DNA of 11,667 nt from Deltaproteobacteria bacterium (GCA_016203825.1 JACQMA010000181.1:1-11667); one strand, 5' to 3'. Positions 1-6,944 are shown, counted from the first letter of the stretch. Program-made: numbers and translations. The notes: a model not told the origin generated them from the letters alone.

Positions 1-138
1 ATTATGGAAGGATCCATTTCATGGCCCCTTTCCCCCGATGCCAACATTTATATCACCAATTCCCTCAAGGGCATTGTCCCCGTACGTCAGATTGATGATG
101 TTGTGTTTCCGGTGAGGAGTTTTGGCCCCAGAGGGTAA
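1..138 (+). CDS. C-terminal fragment, class IV aminotransferase-like (5' end outside window)
   Basis: The first frame is open from the window edge to a TAA at 136-138 and gives 45 residues. It contains the stretch YITNSLKGIVPVRQID, which resembles the conserved C-terminal segment of fold-type IV PLP enzymes (branched-chain aminotransferase, D-amino acid transaminase, 4-amino-4-deoxychorismate lyase PabC), where a TNSL/TNSx-G-xxPV motif precedes the last beta strands. The match is from memory of the family and covers only the tail, so the exact enzyme cannot be decided; PabC is one possibility. No clear hairpin terminator follows. The catalytic lysine and the PLP-binding residues lie upstream of the window. 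Confidence 0.6.
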   Translation: MMEGSISWPLSPDANIYITNSLKGIVPVRQIDDVVFPVRSFGPRG

Positions 139-142
139 TCCA

Positions 143-172
143 TTGTTTTTTCAATAGAATTTGTTTTTTCAA
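143..172. repeat. 12-bp direct repeat TTGTTTTTTCAA
   Basis: TTGTTTTTTCAA occurs at 143-154 and again at 161-172, 18 bp apart start to start, in the gap between the first gene fragment and the large lipoprotein gene. It is AT-rich against a moderate-GC background. It forms no convincing hairpin. It could be a regulator site or a chance homopolymer effect. Confidence 0.5.
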
Positions 173-244
173 AAAAAGTTCTTCGTCACCTTCAGGGTTC
201 TGGTACCATTTATACATTCTTGTTCACTCACACGAGGGGGGGAT

Positions 245-2425
245 ATGAAGACATGGTGGCGATGGAGTGGTGTGGTGGTCGTTGCGGTCATGTTTGCCGC
301 ATGCGGTGGGGGCGGTGGCAGCAGTGGGGTGGGATCGACGGATGTCGAGGGACTCGACATCGCAGGCCAACTCTCCCTCGTCGAGGCTCAGGATGTGGCA
401 AGCCCTTCTCTTTCTGCAAAGGGTCTCAAAGGTCTGATCAAGGCCCTGACGACCGATACCTCCACACCTTACTACACGGATCCGCAGGACATCTTTGTCT
501 GGGACCCCTCGATGGAGGCGCTGGATCTCATCAATGAAATCCTCTGTTCGTTTGACCAGACGGGGTATGCCGAAAAAGTGAATGAGGGTGACTATGTTGC
601 ACTTGTGAATGCCGGTTTGTGCAGTACGGACAAATCGACGGATTCTGGGAACGAATCTTCGAGTGAGACCGTTGAACTTGAAGAATGGACGATCAATTCG
701 AGTCGCGCAGACGACAACAGTGATCAGATCGTCAAGGCGTGGATCGTCGAAGAAGGCGACGAGTTTGAACCTCCATCAGTCATTCATGCAAAAATGACGA
801 TTGAAGAAGGCGCAAGCGACAGCAACCCTTACGGTTGTTTTCACATGGACTTTGCGATGATGGATGAATCGGAAAGTTTTGTCGTTGCCCAAGGTTACCT
901 CGAGACCGTCGATTGTTCCGATGGTCAGTTGGAGTATCAGTTTTCGATGACGGGTGCCGATTTCTTTCCTATTGAAGAGGCGGTTCACGCTGTCACCTCG
1001 AGTGATGGTTCCAGCGGTCAGGCGATCACGTCCCATTCCTTCTCGGGAGAAGGTTTTAGCGAGAGTGGTCAGTTTGAGGTTGGCTTCAATGCATCGCTTT
1101 TTCACGCTATCGACAACAACGGCGGGGAGCGCTGCCTTGCCCGTGATCAGTTTGACAGTTACGTCTATCGGTACGGAGTCTACGCTGAGGATGGAAGCCG
1201 ACTTGAGCTTGAGAGTCCTGGGTTTGGCATCAAATTTGGCGAATACCACGGGTGGGCCAGTTATTGGGGAATCTGGATTGATGATGCTGTGACACTTGCC
1301 AGTGGTGATACGGTTGTTCGCGCGAACCATGATGAGACGTCCGGTGAGGAGTATACCGTCCTCATGGCGCCGGGAAAACTCGTCCGTCACACACGCGAGG
1401 ATATTACGCTCGCTGATGTTGAGGGGGCGTCGCTGCGGCACTGGGATAACGGCACGGTGTACCAGGTGGAGTTTGACGGGAGTAACCTCAATAAGACCGG
1501 AGTCGAGGAATGCGGCGAGAGTGGTTGTACGTTTACCTCCATCGACGCGGAGGCCTTGACCGCCGAGCCGGGGGAATGGGTCAATTTCTGGATGGAAGGT
1601 CTCGGTTCACTCAACTTCGAATGGCCGCAAGACAATGTGATCTCAGGCGATATCGTTGTCCAGCTTGATATCAACGAGATCATGAACCCTGATGCCGAAG
1701 AATTTGCATCAGGGGATATGACGCTCTATTGCTATCAGGATTGCTTAAGAGCCCCGATCAGCGAGGCTCAGATCAATTGGGAAGGAGGAGAATCACCCTT
1801 CTTTGAGAGGGTTGAGGATGTCGGGCAACCCCATGTCTACTCGATCAGCTCTGACGATATGACTTTGACCCTTGATGGCGAACCCGTCGTGGTTGATGCC
1901 ACGGCGAGTGTTCAGGGTCAAAATCAATGGGGTGTCAACTCCGGTGCGATGGTCAGTTCAACGGATGGTCTGGTCGAGGTGTGGGATGTGTGGGGGCAGG
2001 ATATGTTTTACACGTGGGAAACAGGTCCCAATCAGTGGAACAAACTGGGGGTCCTCGTTGATTCCGGCGGTGCTGTCGTTGTCATCGATCAACCCATTGG
2101 CCTCAATTACACGCATACGGATGGAGTTCGCTATCGTTTGCAGTTTGAAGGTGCCGGAGAGTTGCATGGCATGCCGTGGATCAAGGAAGAGGGAACCGAT
2201 CGTTGGTATCCGGCCTTCTCGATCGCGGATGGTTCGGAAGTGAGCGACGACGATGGGACGCTCTACTATGTGAAGGCGCTCGATATGGAGCAGCGCATGC
2301 AAGAAGTCGATGTCTCGAACTGCAGCTCGATTGACGTCGGTGGATTGGATCTGCCTGAGGCCACGTATACCGATCCGGATATTGGAGCGCGGCCGGACGT
2401 GGATAGCGACCCGATCCGATTCTAA
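245..2425 (+). CDS. Large secreted lipoprotein, function unknown
   Basis: Predicted 726-residue lipoprotein. The chosen ATG has a G-rich ribosome site (GAGGGGGG, from 234) and opens on a signal sequence: charged start MKTWWR, a hydrophobic run at residues 9-18, then lipobox FAAC with the lipidated cysteine at residue 20, followed by a flexible GGGGGSSG linker. An upstream in-frame TTG at 161 would add 28 residues ahead of the signal and is not favoured. The mature part is acidic and rich in Asp, Glu, Gly, Ser, Trp and Tyr, with several cysteines that could form disulfides, and looks like an extended beta-rich extracytoplasmic protein. Residues near 95-135 contain a segment of the type VWDPSxEALDLINEILC...NxGxYxALVxxxxC that I associate with uncharacterised lipoproteins, from memory only. 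No enzymatic motif or transmembrane helix is visible. The gene stands alone, ending in its own terminator. No convincing promoter was found; TATACA at 211-216 lacks a good -35. Confidence 0.85.
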   Translation: MKTWWRWSGVVVVAVMFAACGGGGGSSGVGSTDVEGLDIAGQLSLVEAQDVASPSLSAKGLKGLIKALTTDTSTPYYTDPQDIFVWDPSMEALDLINEILCSFDQTGYAEKVNEGDYVALVNAGLCSTDKSTDSGNESSSETVELEEWTINSSRADDNSDQIVKAWIVEEGDEFEPPSVIHAKMTIEEGASDSNPYGCFHMDFAMMDESESFVVAQGYLETVDCSDGQLEYQFSMTGADFFPIEEAVHAVTSSDGSSGQAITSHSFSGEGFSESGQFEVGFNASLFHAIDNNGGERCLARDQFDSYVYRYGVYAEDGSRLELESPGFGIKFGEYHGWASYWGIWIDDAVTLASGDTVVRANHDETSGEEYTVLMAPGKLVRHTREDITLADVEGASLRHWDNGTVYQVEFDGSNLNKTGVEECGESGCTFTSIDAEALTAEPGEWVNFWMEGLGSLNFEWPQDNVISGDIVVQLDINEIMNPDAEEFASGDMTLYCYQDCLRAPISEAQINWEGGESPFFERVEDVGQPHVYSISSDDMTLTLDGEPVVVDATASVQGQNQWGVNSGAMVSSTDGLVEVWDVWGQDMFYTWETGPNQWNKLGVLVDSGGAVVVIDQPIGLNYTHTDGVRYRLQFEGAGELHGMPWIKEEGTDRWYPAFSIADGSEVSDDDGTLYYVKALDMEQRMQEVDVSNCSSIDVGGLDLPEATYTDPDIGARPDVDSDPIRF

Positions 2426-2450
2426 GTCCTCTTCACACGCGTGAACCACC

Positions 2451-2486
2451 AGCCCCGGTCTTCATGACCGGGGCTGTTTTTTGTTT
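2451..2486 (+). terminator. Rho-independent terminator of the lipoprotein gene
   Basis: A perfect 10-bp GC-rich stem, AGCCCCGGTC (2451-2460) and GACCGGGGCT (2466-2475), closes a TTCAT loop and is followed by a T-rich tract GTTTTTTGTTT. It begins 25 nt after the lipoprotein stop codon. The T tract is on the + side only, so it ends + strand transcription. Confidence 0.95.
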
Positions 2487-2499
2487 GGATTGACCAAAA

Positions 2500-2518
2500 A
2501 GCCAGGGCATTCTGGTTG
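2500..2518 (-). terminator. Possible weak terminator of the toxin-antitoxin operon
   Basis: Read on the - strand, CCAG-AATGCC-CTGG is followed by CTTTTT just past the toxin stop codon. The stem is only 4 bp, so this is a weak candidate. Confidence 0.25.
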
Positions 2519-2522
2519 TTCG

Positions 2523-2828
2523 TTATCGATATGCCTCTTTGCGGTGGGCGGCGGCGATCATGGAGACGGTCTTGGTGTCTTCAGAGATGATGTAAAAGAA
2601 TCGCCATTCACCAATCCGATAGCGCCAGGTAGGGGGATCCCAACCTTTGAGTCGCTTGATGTTGGGGCCCCAGTGGGGTTCGCGGCTCAATTGCGGATAG
2701 ACATAAGTTCGTAACTTCTCTTCAAAATGACGCGCGCGGTGGAGGGCAAGATCGTCGAGATCCTTGGCAAAACGGTTCGTTTCAAAGATTTTATACTTTG
2801 ACGAAGCGACCACGGCGGGCTTTGGCAT
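2523..2828 (-). CDS. RelE/ParE-family toxin of a type II toxin-antitoxin pair
   Basis: 101-residue protein with the RelE/ParE fold pattern: an N-terminal helical part (FAKDLDDLALHRARHFEEKL), then the core strands with IKRLKG at 57-62, WRYRIGEWRFFYII at 68-81 and the closing AHRKEAYR. The basic residues Arg69, Arg71, Arg76, His95, Arg96 and Lys97 sit where these toxins carry their functional residues. RelE members cut mRNA on the ribosome and ParE members poison gyrase; sequence alone does not separate them here. The ATG has a good ribosome site, AAGGAA at 2835-2840 (6-nt spacing), which lies inside the antitoxin gene. The two genes overlap by 38 bp, so translation is probably coupled. A GTG at 2813 is a possible later start without a ribosome site. 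Confidence 0.88.
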   Translation of the reverse strand: MPKPAVVASSKYKIFETNRFAKDLDDLALHRARHFEEKLRTYVYPQLSREPHWGPNIKRLKGWDPPTWRYRIGEWRFFYIISEDTKTVSMIAAAHRKEAYR

Positions 2829-3036
2829 CGGCAGTTCCTTGGCGTAAGCGTCGAACGAGGTTCTGATCCCTCAGAATCGCGTCCATTTCTTCGTCATCGA
2901 CAAAGGCGTTGTGGCGGAGATAACGATACGCCGCCATTTCAATGCACTTTCCCAAGGGCCGGCGTTCTTGTGCGGCCAAAGTCGAAAAGGCTTCATAGGT
3001 ATCATCATCCATCCGAATCGTGACTGTTTTGGCCAT
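2791..3036 (-). CDS. Ribbon-helix-helix antitoxin / autorepressor
   Basis: 81-residue protein, first gene of the pair. Residues 1-40 fit the ribbon-helix-helix plan: a short beta strand KTVTIRMDD, helix 1 (DTYEAFSTLAAQE), a turn at RPLGK and helix 2 (CIEMAAYRYLR). Such antitoxins bind DNA through the strand as dimers and neutralise the toxin with the C-terminal tail; here the tail is charged and basic (RDQNLVRRLRQG...KARRGRFVKV). Start: ATG at 3036 with GGAGAG 6 nt upstream. It precedes and overlaps the toxin gene, the usual order. It probably represses its own promoter through the TATTC repeats just upstream. Confidence 0.88.
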   Translation of the reverse strand: MAKTVTIRMDDDTYEAFSTLAAQERRPLGKCIEMAAYRYLRHNAFVDDEEMDAILRDQNLVRRLRQGTADAKARRGRFVKV

Positions 3037-3046
3037 GGACTCTCCG

Positions 3047-3071
3047 TATTCAAATGTATTCTATAATATTC
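3047..3071. promoter_or_regulatory. Candidate autoregulatory operator: three TATTC repeats at 10-bp spacing
   Basis: TATTC occurs at 3047-3051, 3057-3061 and 3067-3071 (GAATA on the - strand), exactly one helical turn apart and overlapping the -10 element. A fourth copy lies at 3095-3099, just beyond the -35. Tandem sites on one face of the helix are how RHH dimers such as CopG/Arc-type repressors stack on operators. The assignment to this antitoxin is an inference from position. Confidence 0.55.
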
Positions 3072-3086
3072 AATCTGATGCGGCAA
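3058..3086 (-). promoter_or_regulatory. Promoter of the antitoxin-toxin operon
   Basis: On the - strand, -35 TTGCCG (3086-3081; 4 of 6 consensus bases), a 17-bp spacer and -10 TAGAAT (3063-3058; 5 of 6). The predicted transcription start lies about 15 nt upstream of the antitoxin ATG, leaving room for its GGAGAG ribosome site. Confidence 0.65.
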
Positions 3087-3160
3087 TGGAAAAATATTCG
3101 CGTGTGTTTTTAAGCAACAAAATCTGGTCAAGGGCCGATACAAGGGGTAAGGGGTGACGC

Positions 3161-3955
3161 ATGATCGTTGGCGGCGAAGGCAGTGGTGACGTAAGGGCTC
3201 GTGCCGTGTTCCAGTGTCGTCTTCTTCCGGAAGAGAGGCGAGGGCCATGTCTCGGCCTCGTTGCCTCGTGCGATGAGCAAAAGGACAAAACTCGGTATGA
3301 CGCGTGTCTTATGACCGCCCCTCGTACTGCGTCAACTTTTCCTCTCAGTGCCTTTTGGAAAATTCCTCCAGGACCTCCTCTTGCTGCAGCTTCTTGTTCA
3401 GAAAACGGGTACTCCGCGGAGCTCGTCCGACAGGTCTTGAAGGACATGCTTCAGCATAATGAGAAAAACGACACCTACTATTTGAGTGACCCGGACACGT
3501 TTGCCTTTGAACAAATCATCCTCCTTCCCTTTGCTCGTTGTGGACGGTTTCGGGAGATCAAAGAGGGGTTGGCGCGTTTCTATCGCGATGATCTTCCGCC
3601 GAAACATGCTATCCACGCCGAATCAGAAAAAAACCTCTATGCTTTATGGTCGCTACTCAAGGTGTTGGAGTTAAGTACAAGTTTTCCGGCGGGTGCTCGG
3701 TTTGATCGCAAAGCATTTTATGGTCGTATGGATGCCGTACTTTTTTCCACCCTGAAGGTTCGGGGAAAAACGGAACGTATGGAACTTAACAAAGGCCAGA
3801 TGGGCATCAATTTTTATTTACGCCTTTTGGTTGAAGGAGACAAAGAAATCGTCCGCTCAAAGCTGGCCCTTCCTGATGATGCCCTCCTCCAACACCTTTT
3901 CGCAGAGGGTTTCCGTCGTCCCTGGATCACATCCGTTCGAGAAAAATACCGTTGA
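3161..3955 (+). CDS. Hypothetical protein, unrecognised; N-terminal part doubtful
   Basis: 264 codons ending in TGA, 5 nt before the thioredoxin/NHL gene, so the two are likely co-transcribed. The ATG at 3161 has a good ribosome site (AAGGGG at 3149-3154, 6-nt spacing), itself a tandem duplicate of AAGGGGT at 3142. I do not recognise the protein. From about residue 85 onward it looks like an ordinary soluble, mostly helical protein (SAELVRQVLKDML, YALWSLLKVLELS and similar). Residues 1-80 look different: rich in Arg, Pro, Cys and Ala, with no signal peptide, and both a second and a third reading on the other strand are open there. The true start could be later, for example ATG at 3311, or the 5' part could come from a non-coding or repeat sequence. 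No catalytic motif or membrane segment is visible. Possible role linked to the redox protein downstream, from position only. Confidence 0.6.
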   Translation: MIVGGEGSGDVRARAVFQCRLLPEERRGPCLGLVASCDEQKDKTRYDACLMTAPRTASTFPLSAFWKIPPGPPLAAASCSENGYSAELVRQVLKDMLQHNEKNDTYYLSDPDTFAFEQIILLPFARCGRFREIKEGLARFYRDDLPPKHAIHAESEKNLYALWSLLKVLELSTSFPAGARFDRKAFYGRMDAVLFSTLKVRGKTERMELNKGQMGINFYLRLLVEGDKEIVRSKLALPDDALLQHLFAEGFRRPWITSVREKYR

Positions 3956-3960
3956 ATCAT

Positions 3961-5562
3961 ATGAAACGTATTATTATCTTTCTCATGGGCCTTGCGCTGG
4001 GGACGTTCTTCGTGTGGTATTTCCCGGCCGCTCGGAAAACAACGGAGGTTCCGGTGACACCGACATCAACATCTGCCATCTACGACACCCTCGCCGGGAG
4101 TCAGGAGTGGCTCAACGTCTCGCGACCACTGATGCCTGCCGACCTTCAAGGCCGCATGATCCTCCTCGATTTCTGGACGTACTGTTGCATCAACTGTATG
4201 CACGTCATTCCCGATCTTCAAGCCTTGGAACATGAATTCGGCGATGACCTCACGGTGATTGGAGTTCATTCGGGAAAATTCACCAATGAGCGCGATCGCG
4301 ACAATATTCGTGCCGCAATCTTGCGCTATGACATCGAACACCCTGTGGTGAATGATGCAAACTTTTCGATTTGGGATCGTTTGGGCGTCCACGCATGGCC
4401 AACACTCATTCTCATCAACCCGGAAGGAAAAATCGAACGCATCTATACCGGTGAAGGCCATCGTGAAGAGCTGCGTCAGGACATTGAGGGTTTACGCACA
4501 CGCTCAGCCAAAACATTGGCGCATGGTGGACTTCCCCTCGCCCTTGAACGAACCAAAGTTGAACCATCGGTGCTACGTTTTCCTGGAAAAATTACGTTTG
4601 CCGACGATCGCAACCTCCTTTTTGTTTCCGATTCAAACCACGACCGAATTCTTGGCTTCACGCTCGAAGGAGAGGTCAAGGTTGCGATCGGAAAAGGGGA
4701 CCGACCTGGTCGCGACGATGGGACTTTTGAAGAAGCACGGTTCTTTCGTCCTCAAGGTGTGCTGTATCACCAAGGCCATCTCTACGTCACCGACACCGAC
4801 AATCATCTTTTGCGCAGCATCGATCTTGAGGCCAAGCGCGTTACGACGATTGCCGGCACCGGTGTCCAAGGACAGGATCGTTTTGTGAAAGATACAGCGG
4901 CGTTGAAAACCCCACTCAGTAATCCGTGGGATGTGAGCTTTGATCCTGCGACAAACGAACTCGTGATCGCGATGGCCGGGACGCATCAATTGTGGGGTTA
5001 TCATCTCGACAAAAAAACAGTACGCGTGATTGCAGGGAACGGTCTCGAATCTATTGACGACGGAGTTTATCCCGAAAATTCCTTGTCGCAACCGAGTGGT
5101 ATTTCGGAACACAATGGAAGACACTACTTTGTCGATTCTGAAACGAGCTCACTTCGTGTCTTAGAGGGCAATCGCATTACGACCCTTATTGGAACAGGTC
5201 TCTTCGATTTCGGTTTGAAAGATGGTCCGCGCGAGACGGCACGCATGCAACACTCAATCGGCGTTTTTGCCGATGGGAGTGGCGTGTATATTGCGGACAC
5301 CTATAATCATGCGATTCGTTTCTATGATGTGGAGAAGAAAATATTATCAACGCTCGATCAATCTCACTTCAATGAACCCAATGACATCGTGAAGATTGGC
5401 AATAAACTCTACGTGACGGACACGAACAATCACCAGATTCGCGTGATTGATCTCACGACCCGCATCGTCACCACGCTTCATCTCACGTCGCTACCATCAT
5501 TGAGCGCCTCGCTGCAGTGCGAGGGTGATGCATGCATTCCTACGTCTCGTAGTCGCGTTTGA
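3961..5562 (+). CDS. Membrane-anchored thioredoxin-like / NHL beta-propeller protein (NHLRC2-like)
   Basis: 533 residues. Residues 4-21 form one hydrophobic segment (signal anchor), placing the rest outside the inner membrane. Residues about 60-180 are a thioredoxin-like domain with LLDFWTYCCINCMHVIPDL; the active-site cysteines are Cys75/Cys76 and Cys79, and Trp146-Pro147 fits the cis-proline loop. The CCINC motif and the following propeller match the NHLRC2-type architecture. Residues about 205-510 carry NHL repeats, seen as DSNHDRI, DTDNHLLR, DTYNHAIR and DTNNHQIR. The tail holds another cysteine pair, Cys520 and Cys525. Likely a periplasmic-side thiol-disulfide protein with a protein-binding propeller; its substrate is unknown. 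An in-frame TTG at 3952 overlaps the previous stop; ATG at 3961 is preferred, although neither has a strong ribosome site, which suggests coupling to the upstream gene. The 3' end overlaps the convergent gene by 23 bp. Confidence 0.88.
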   Translation: MKRIIIFLMGLALGTFFVWYFPAARKTTEVPVTPTSTSAIYDTLAGSQEWLNVSRPLMPADLQGRMILLDFWTYCCINCMHVIPDLQALEHEFGDDLTVIGVHSGKFTNERDRDNIRAAILRYDIEHPVVNDANFSIWDRLGVHAWPTLILINPEGKIERIYTGEGHREELRQDIEGLRTRSAKTLAHGGLPLALERTKVEPSVLRFPGKITFADDRNLLFVSDSNHDRILGFTLEGEVKVAIGKGDRPGRDDGTFEEARFFRPQGVLYHQGHLYVTDTDNHLLRSIDLEAKRVTTIAGTGVQGQDRFVKDTAALKTPLSNPWDVSFDPATNELVIAMAGTHQLWGYHLDKKTVRVIAGNGLESIDDGVYPENSLSQPSGISEHNGRHYFVDSETSSLRVLEGNRITTLIGTGLFDFGLKDGPRETARMQHSIGVFADGSGVYIADTYNHAIRFYDVEKKILSTLDQSHFNEPNDIVKIGNKLYVTDTNNHQIRVIDLTTRIVTTLHLTSLPSLSASLQCEGDACIPTSRSRV

Positions 5563-5929
5563 GGAAGGTAAAATCGGTGAAAGATTTTTGAAGGTTGTCG
5601 AGAAGGGGTTGAAGTTGTGACTGTTTCTCAAAGAGAAACCCGATCGAGCGTTGCTGCTGCGAAATGTTCACCGTTGATGCAACAATACCCTGTTGGTTCG
5701 AAAGCCATCTGCGGACCTTCGTGATGTTTGTCGGTGTGAGTGGACCGTGGGTCACTTTCAAGACGACAAATTCATAGCGAGTGGGTTGCGCTTGCGATTG
5801 CTCCATTGCGGCCTGTGAGTAAACAGCCGCACGGTCGTCTTCTTTACAGATGCCGCAAGCATTAGCCGACGGCATTGCGCCGACCAAGACGGCGATCATC
5901 ACGGTGAAGGCCAATCTATTCAGAGGCAT
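5540..5929 (-). CDS. Small exported CxxC protein, ferredoxin-like (HMA-like) fold suspected
   Basis: 129 residues. Residues 1-24 are a signal peptide ending ANA, with probable cleavage just before Cys25, leaving a mature N-terminus CGICKEDDRAAVYS with Cys25 and Cys28. Residues 52-124 alternate strand and helix (YEFVVLKV, TNITKVRRWLSNQ, IVASTVNIS, RSIGFLFE, QLQPLLDNLQKS, DFTFLK), the beta-alpha-beta-beta-alpha-beta order of heavy-metal-associated domains, but without their internal CxxC. The metal or thiol site therefore seems moved to the N-terminus. Start: ATG at 5929 with AGGAGC 5 nt upstream inside the nitrite reductase gene; the genes overlap by 14 bp (a TTG at 5932 is less likely). Coupling to a copper enzyme suggests a role in copper delivery or assembly. 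That role is inference; the family is not firmly recognised. Confidence 0.78.
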   Translation of the reverse strand: MPLNRLAFTVMIAVLVGAMPSANACGICKEDDRAAVYSQAAMEQSQAQPTRYEFVVLKVTHGPLTPTNITKVRRWLSNQQGIVASTVNISQQQRSIGFLFEKQSQLQPLLDNLQKSFTDFTFLKRDYET

Positions 5930-6944
5930 CAATGGCTCCTAATGCTCCATGGTGCGCGTCGGTAAATTCGTGATCGACAAAGACATACTTTCCTTTTTCC
6001 GGGATCGTAAATTCCACAATGGCCCCGCTCGATGCGCCAAGCAAAATGGTTTGCATGCCGCGCAATTCATTCACGGGGTTTCCCTCAATCCACACGCGAT
6101 CGAAGATCGTTCCGATCACGTGAAAACTGGACGTATCACTGGGACCGGCATTCACGACATAGAGTCGCACCCGCTCCCCTGGCTTTGCCTTGAGGGGTTC
6201 GAAGAGATGACGATTGGCCTTGCCATTGAACGCAACATACGTGGGTTGTTTCTTTTCGACCGCATTCATGTCGGTGTCGTAGGTGCCGTCTGATTCCGGT
6301 TCGCCCTTGAGGTAGAATTCTGATTGGACGAGGGCGTACTCACGGTCCACCTTGGTTGGGTATCCGCCCGTTGGTTCCACAATCGTCATTCCGTACATCC
6401 CCGCCGCCAAGTGTTGCAGGACCATGGCGGTGGCACAGTGGTACATGAAGACGCCGGGATAGTTCGCGGTCCACTCGAACGTGAGTGTTTGACCCGGAAG
6501 AATCGTCCGGTACTTGTCGACGGGGTTGACCATTGCTGCATGAAAATCGATCGAGTGCGGCATCGGCGCCATAAAACTTGCCATCTTGTCGCTACGGTTG
6601 GTCAGCGTGAAAATAATTTTATCGCCTTGTTTCACATGAATCGTTGGTCCCGGAATATCATCTCCGAATGTCCATCCGCGATACTTTACGCCGTCGGCAA
6701 CCTCGATGACCTTGTGGGTGACATCGAGGCGGATGTGATGTTCGGTTCCTTCCGGTACCGGTTTGACGTCAGGCAGGAGAGAGAGGCCGGGACCATCCAT
6801 GAAGGTTTCGCCCGCCGGCGCCTCGGTTCCCGTCTGTGCCTCGGGTGAACCATACGCCTCACCGTAACTTTTGTTTTTTCCCGAGCAGGCGATAAGGGAC
6901 ATCATTACGAGAGAGCATACAGCAACGGCGAACATCGTCTTCAT
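5916..6944 (-). CDS. nirK: Copper nitrite reductase-like two-domain multicopper lipoprotein
   Basis: 342 residues. The lipobox LIAC puts a lipidated cysteine at 20, followed by a Ser/Gly/Glu-rich linker to about 60, so it is probably anchored in a membrane as AniA-type reductases are. Two cupredoxin domains follow. Ligands by comparison with known NirK: type 1 copper His130, Cys170, His178, Met183 (MPHSIDFH, YHCATAMVLQHLAAGM); type 2 copper His135, His169 and, from domain 2 of a neighbouring subunit, His325 (VDHEF). The catalytic pair is Asp133 and His275 (FHVIG). All are present, supporting reduction of nitrite to nitric oxide. The Cys-to-His loop is one residue shorter than in classical NirK (8 rather than 9 positions), and the usual Gly-rich stretch after HAA is replaced by MVNPVDKYRTILPGQ, so it belongs to a divergent clade; another copper oxidase activity is possible. 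Start: ATG at 6944 with AAAGGAGA at 6956-6949. An upstream ATG at 6974 lacks this site. Confidence 0.85.
   Translation of the reverse strand: MKTMFAVAVCSLVMMSLIACSGKNKSYGEAYGSPEAQTGTEAPAGETFMDGPGLSLLPDVKPVPEGTEHHIRLDVTHKVIEVADGVKYRGWTFGDDIPGPTIHVKQGDKIIFTLTNRSDKMASFMAPMPHSIDFHAAMVNPVDKYRTILPGQTLTFEWTANYPGVFMYHCATAMVLQHLAAGMYGMTIVEPTGGYPTKVDREYALVQSEFYLKGEPESDGTYDTDMNAVEKKQPTYVAFNGKANRHLFEPLKAKPGERVRLYVVNAGPSDTSSFHVIGTIFDRVWIEGNPVNELRGMQTILLGASSGAIVEFTIPEKGKYVFVDHEFTDAHHGALGAIDASE

Noticed and set aside
161..244. Upstream TTG start for the large lipoprotein
   Set aside because: It would place 28 extra residues ahead of a complete lipoprotein signal, and the G-rich ribosome site lies directly before the ATG at 245.
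776..1441. 221-codon open frame on the - strand inside the lipoprotein gene
   Set aside because: It is contained in a lipoprotein gene with signal sequence, ribosome site and terminator, and has no recognisable motif.
3070..3447. 125-codon open frame on the - strand upstream of the antitoxin
   Set aside because: No ribosome site or known motif was seen, and it runs into the antitoxin promoter. Kept only as part of the finding on this unusual stretch.
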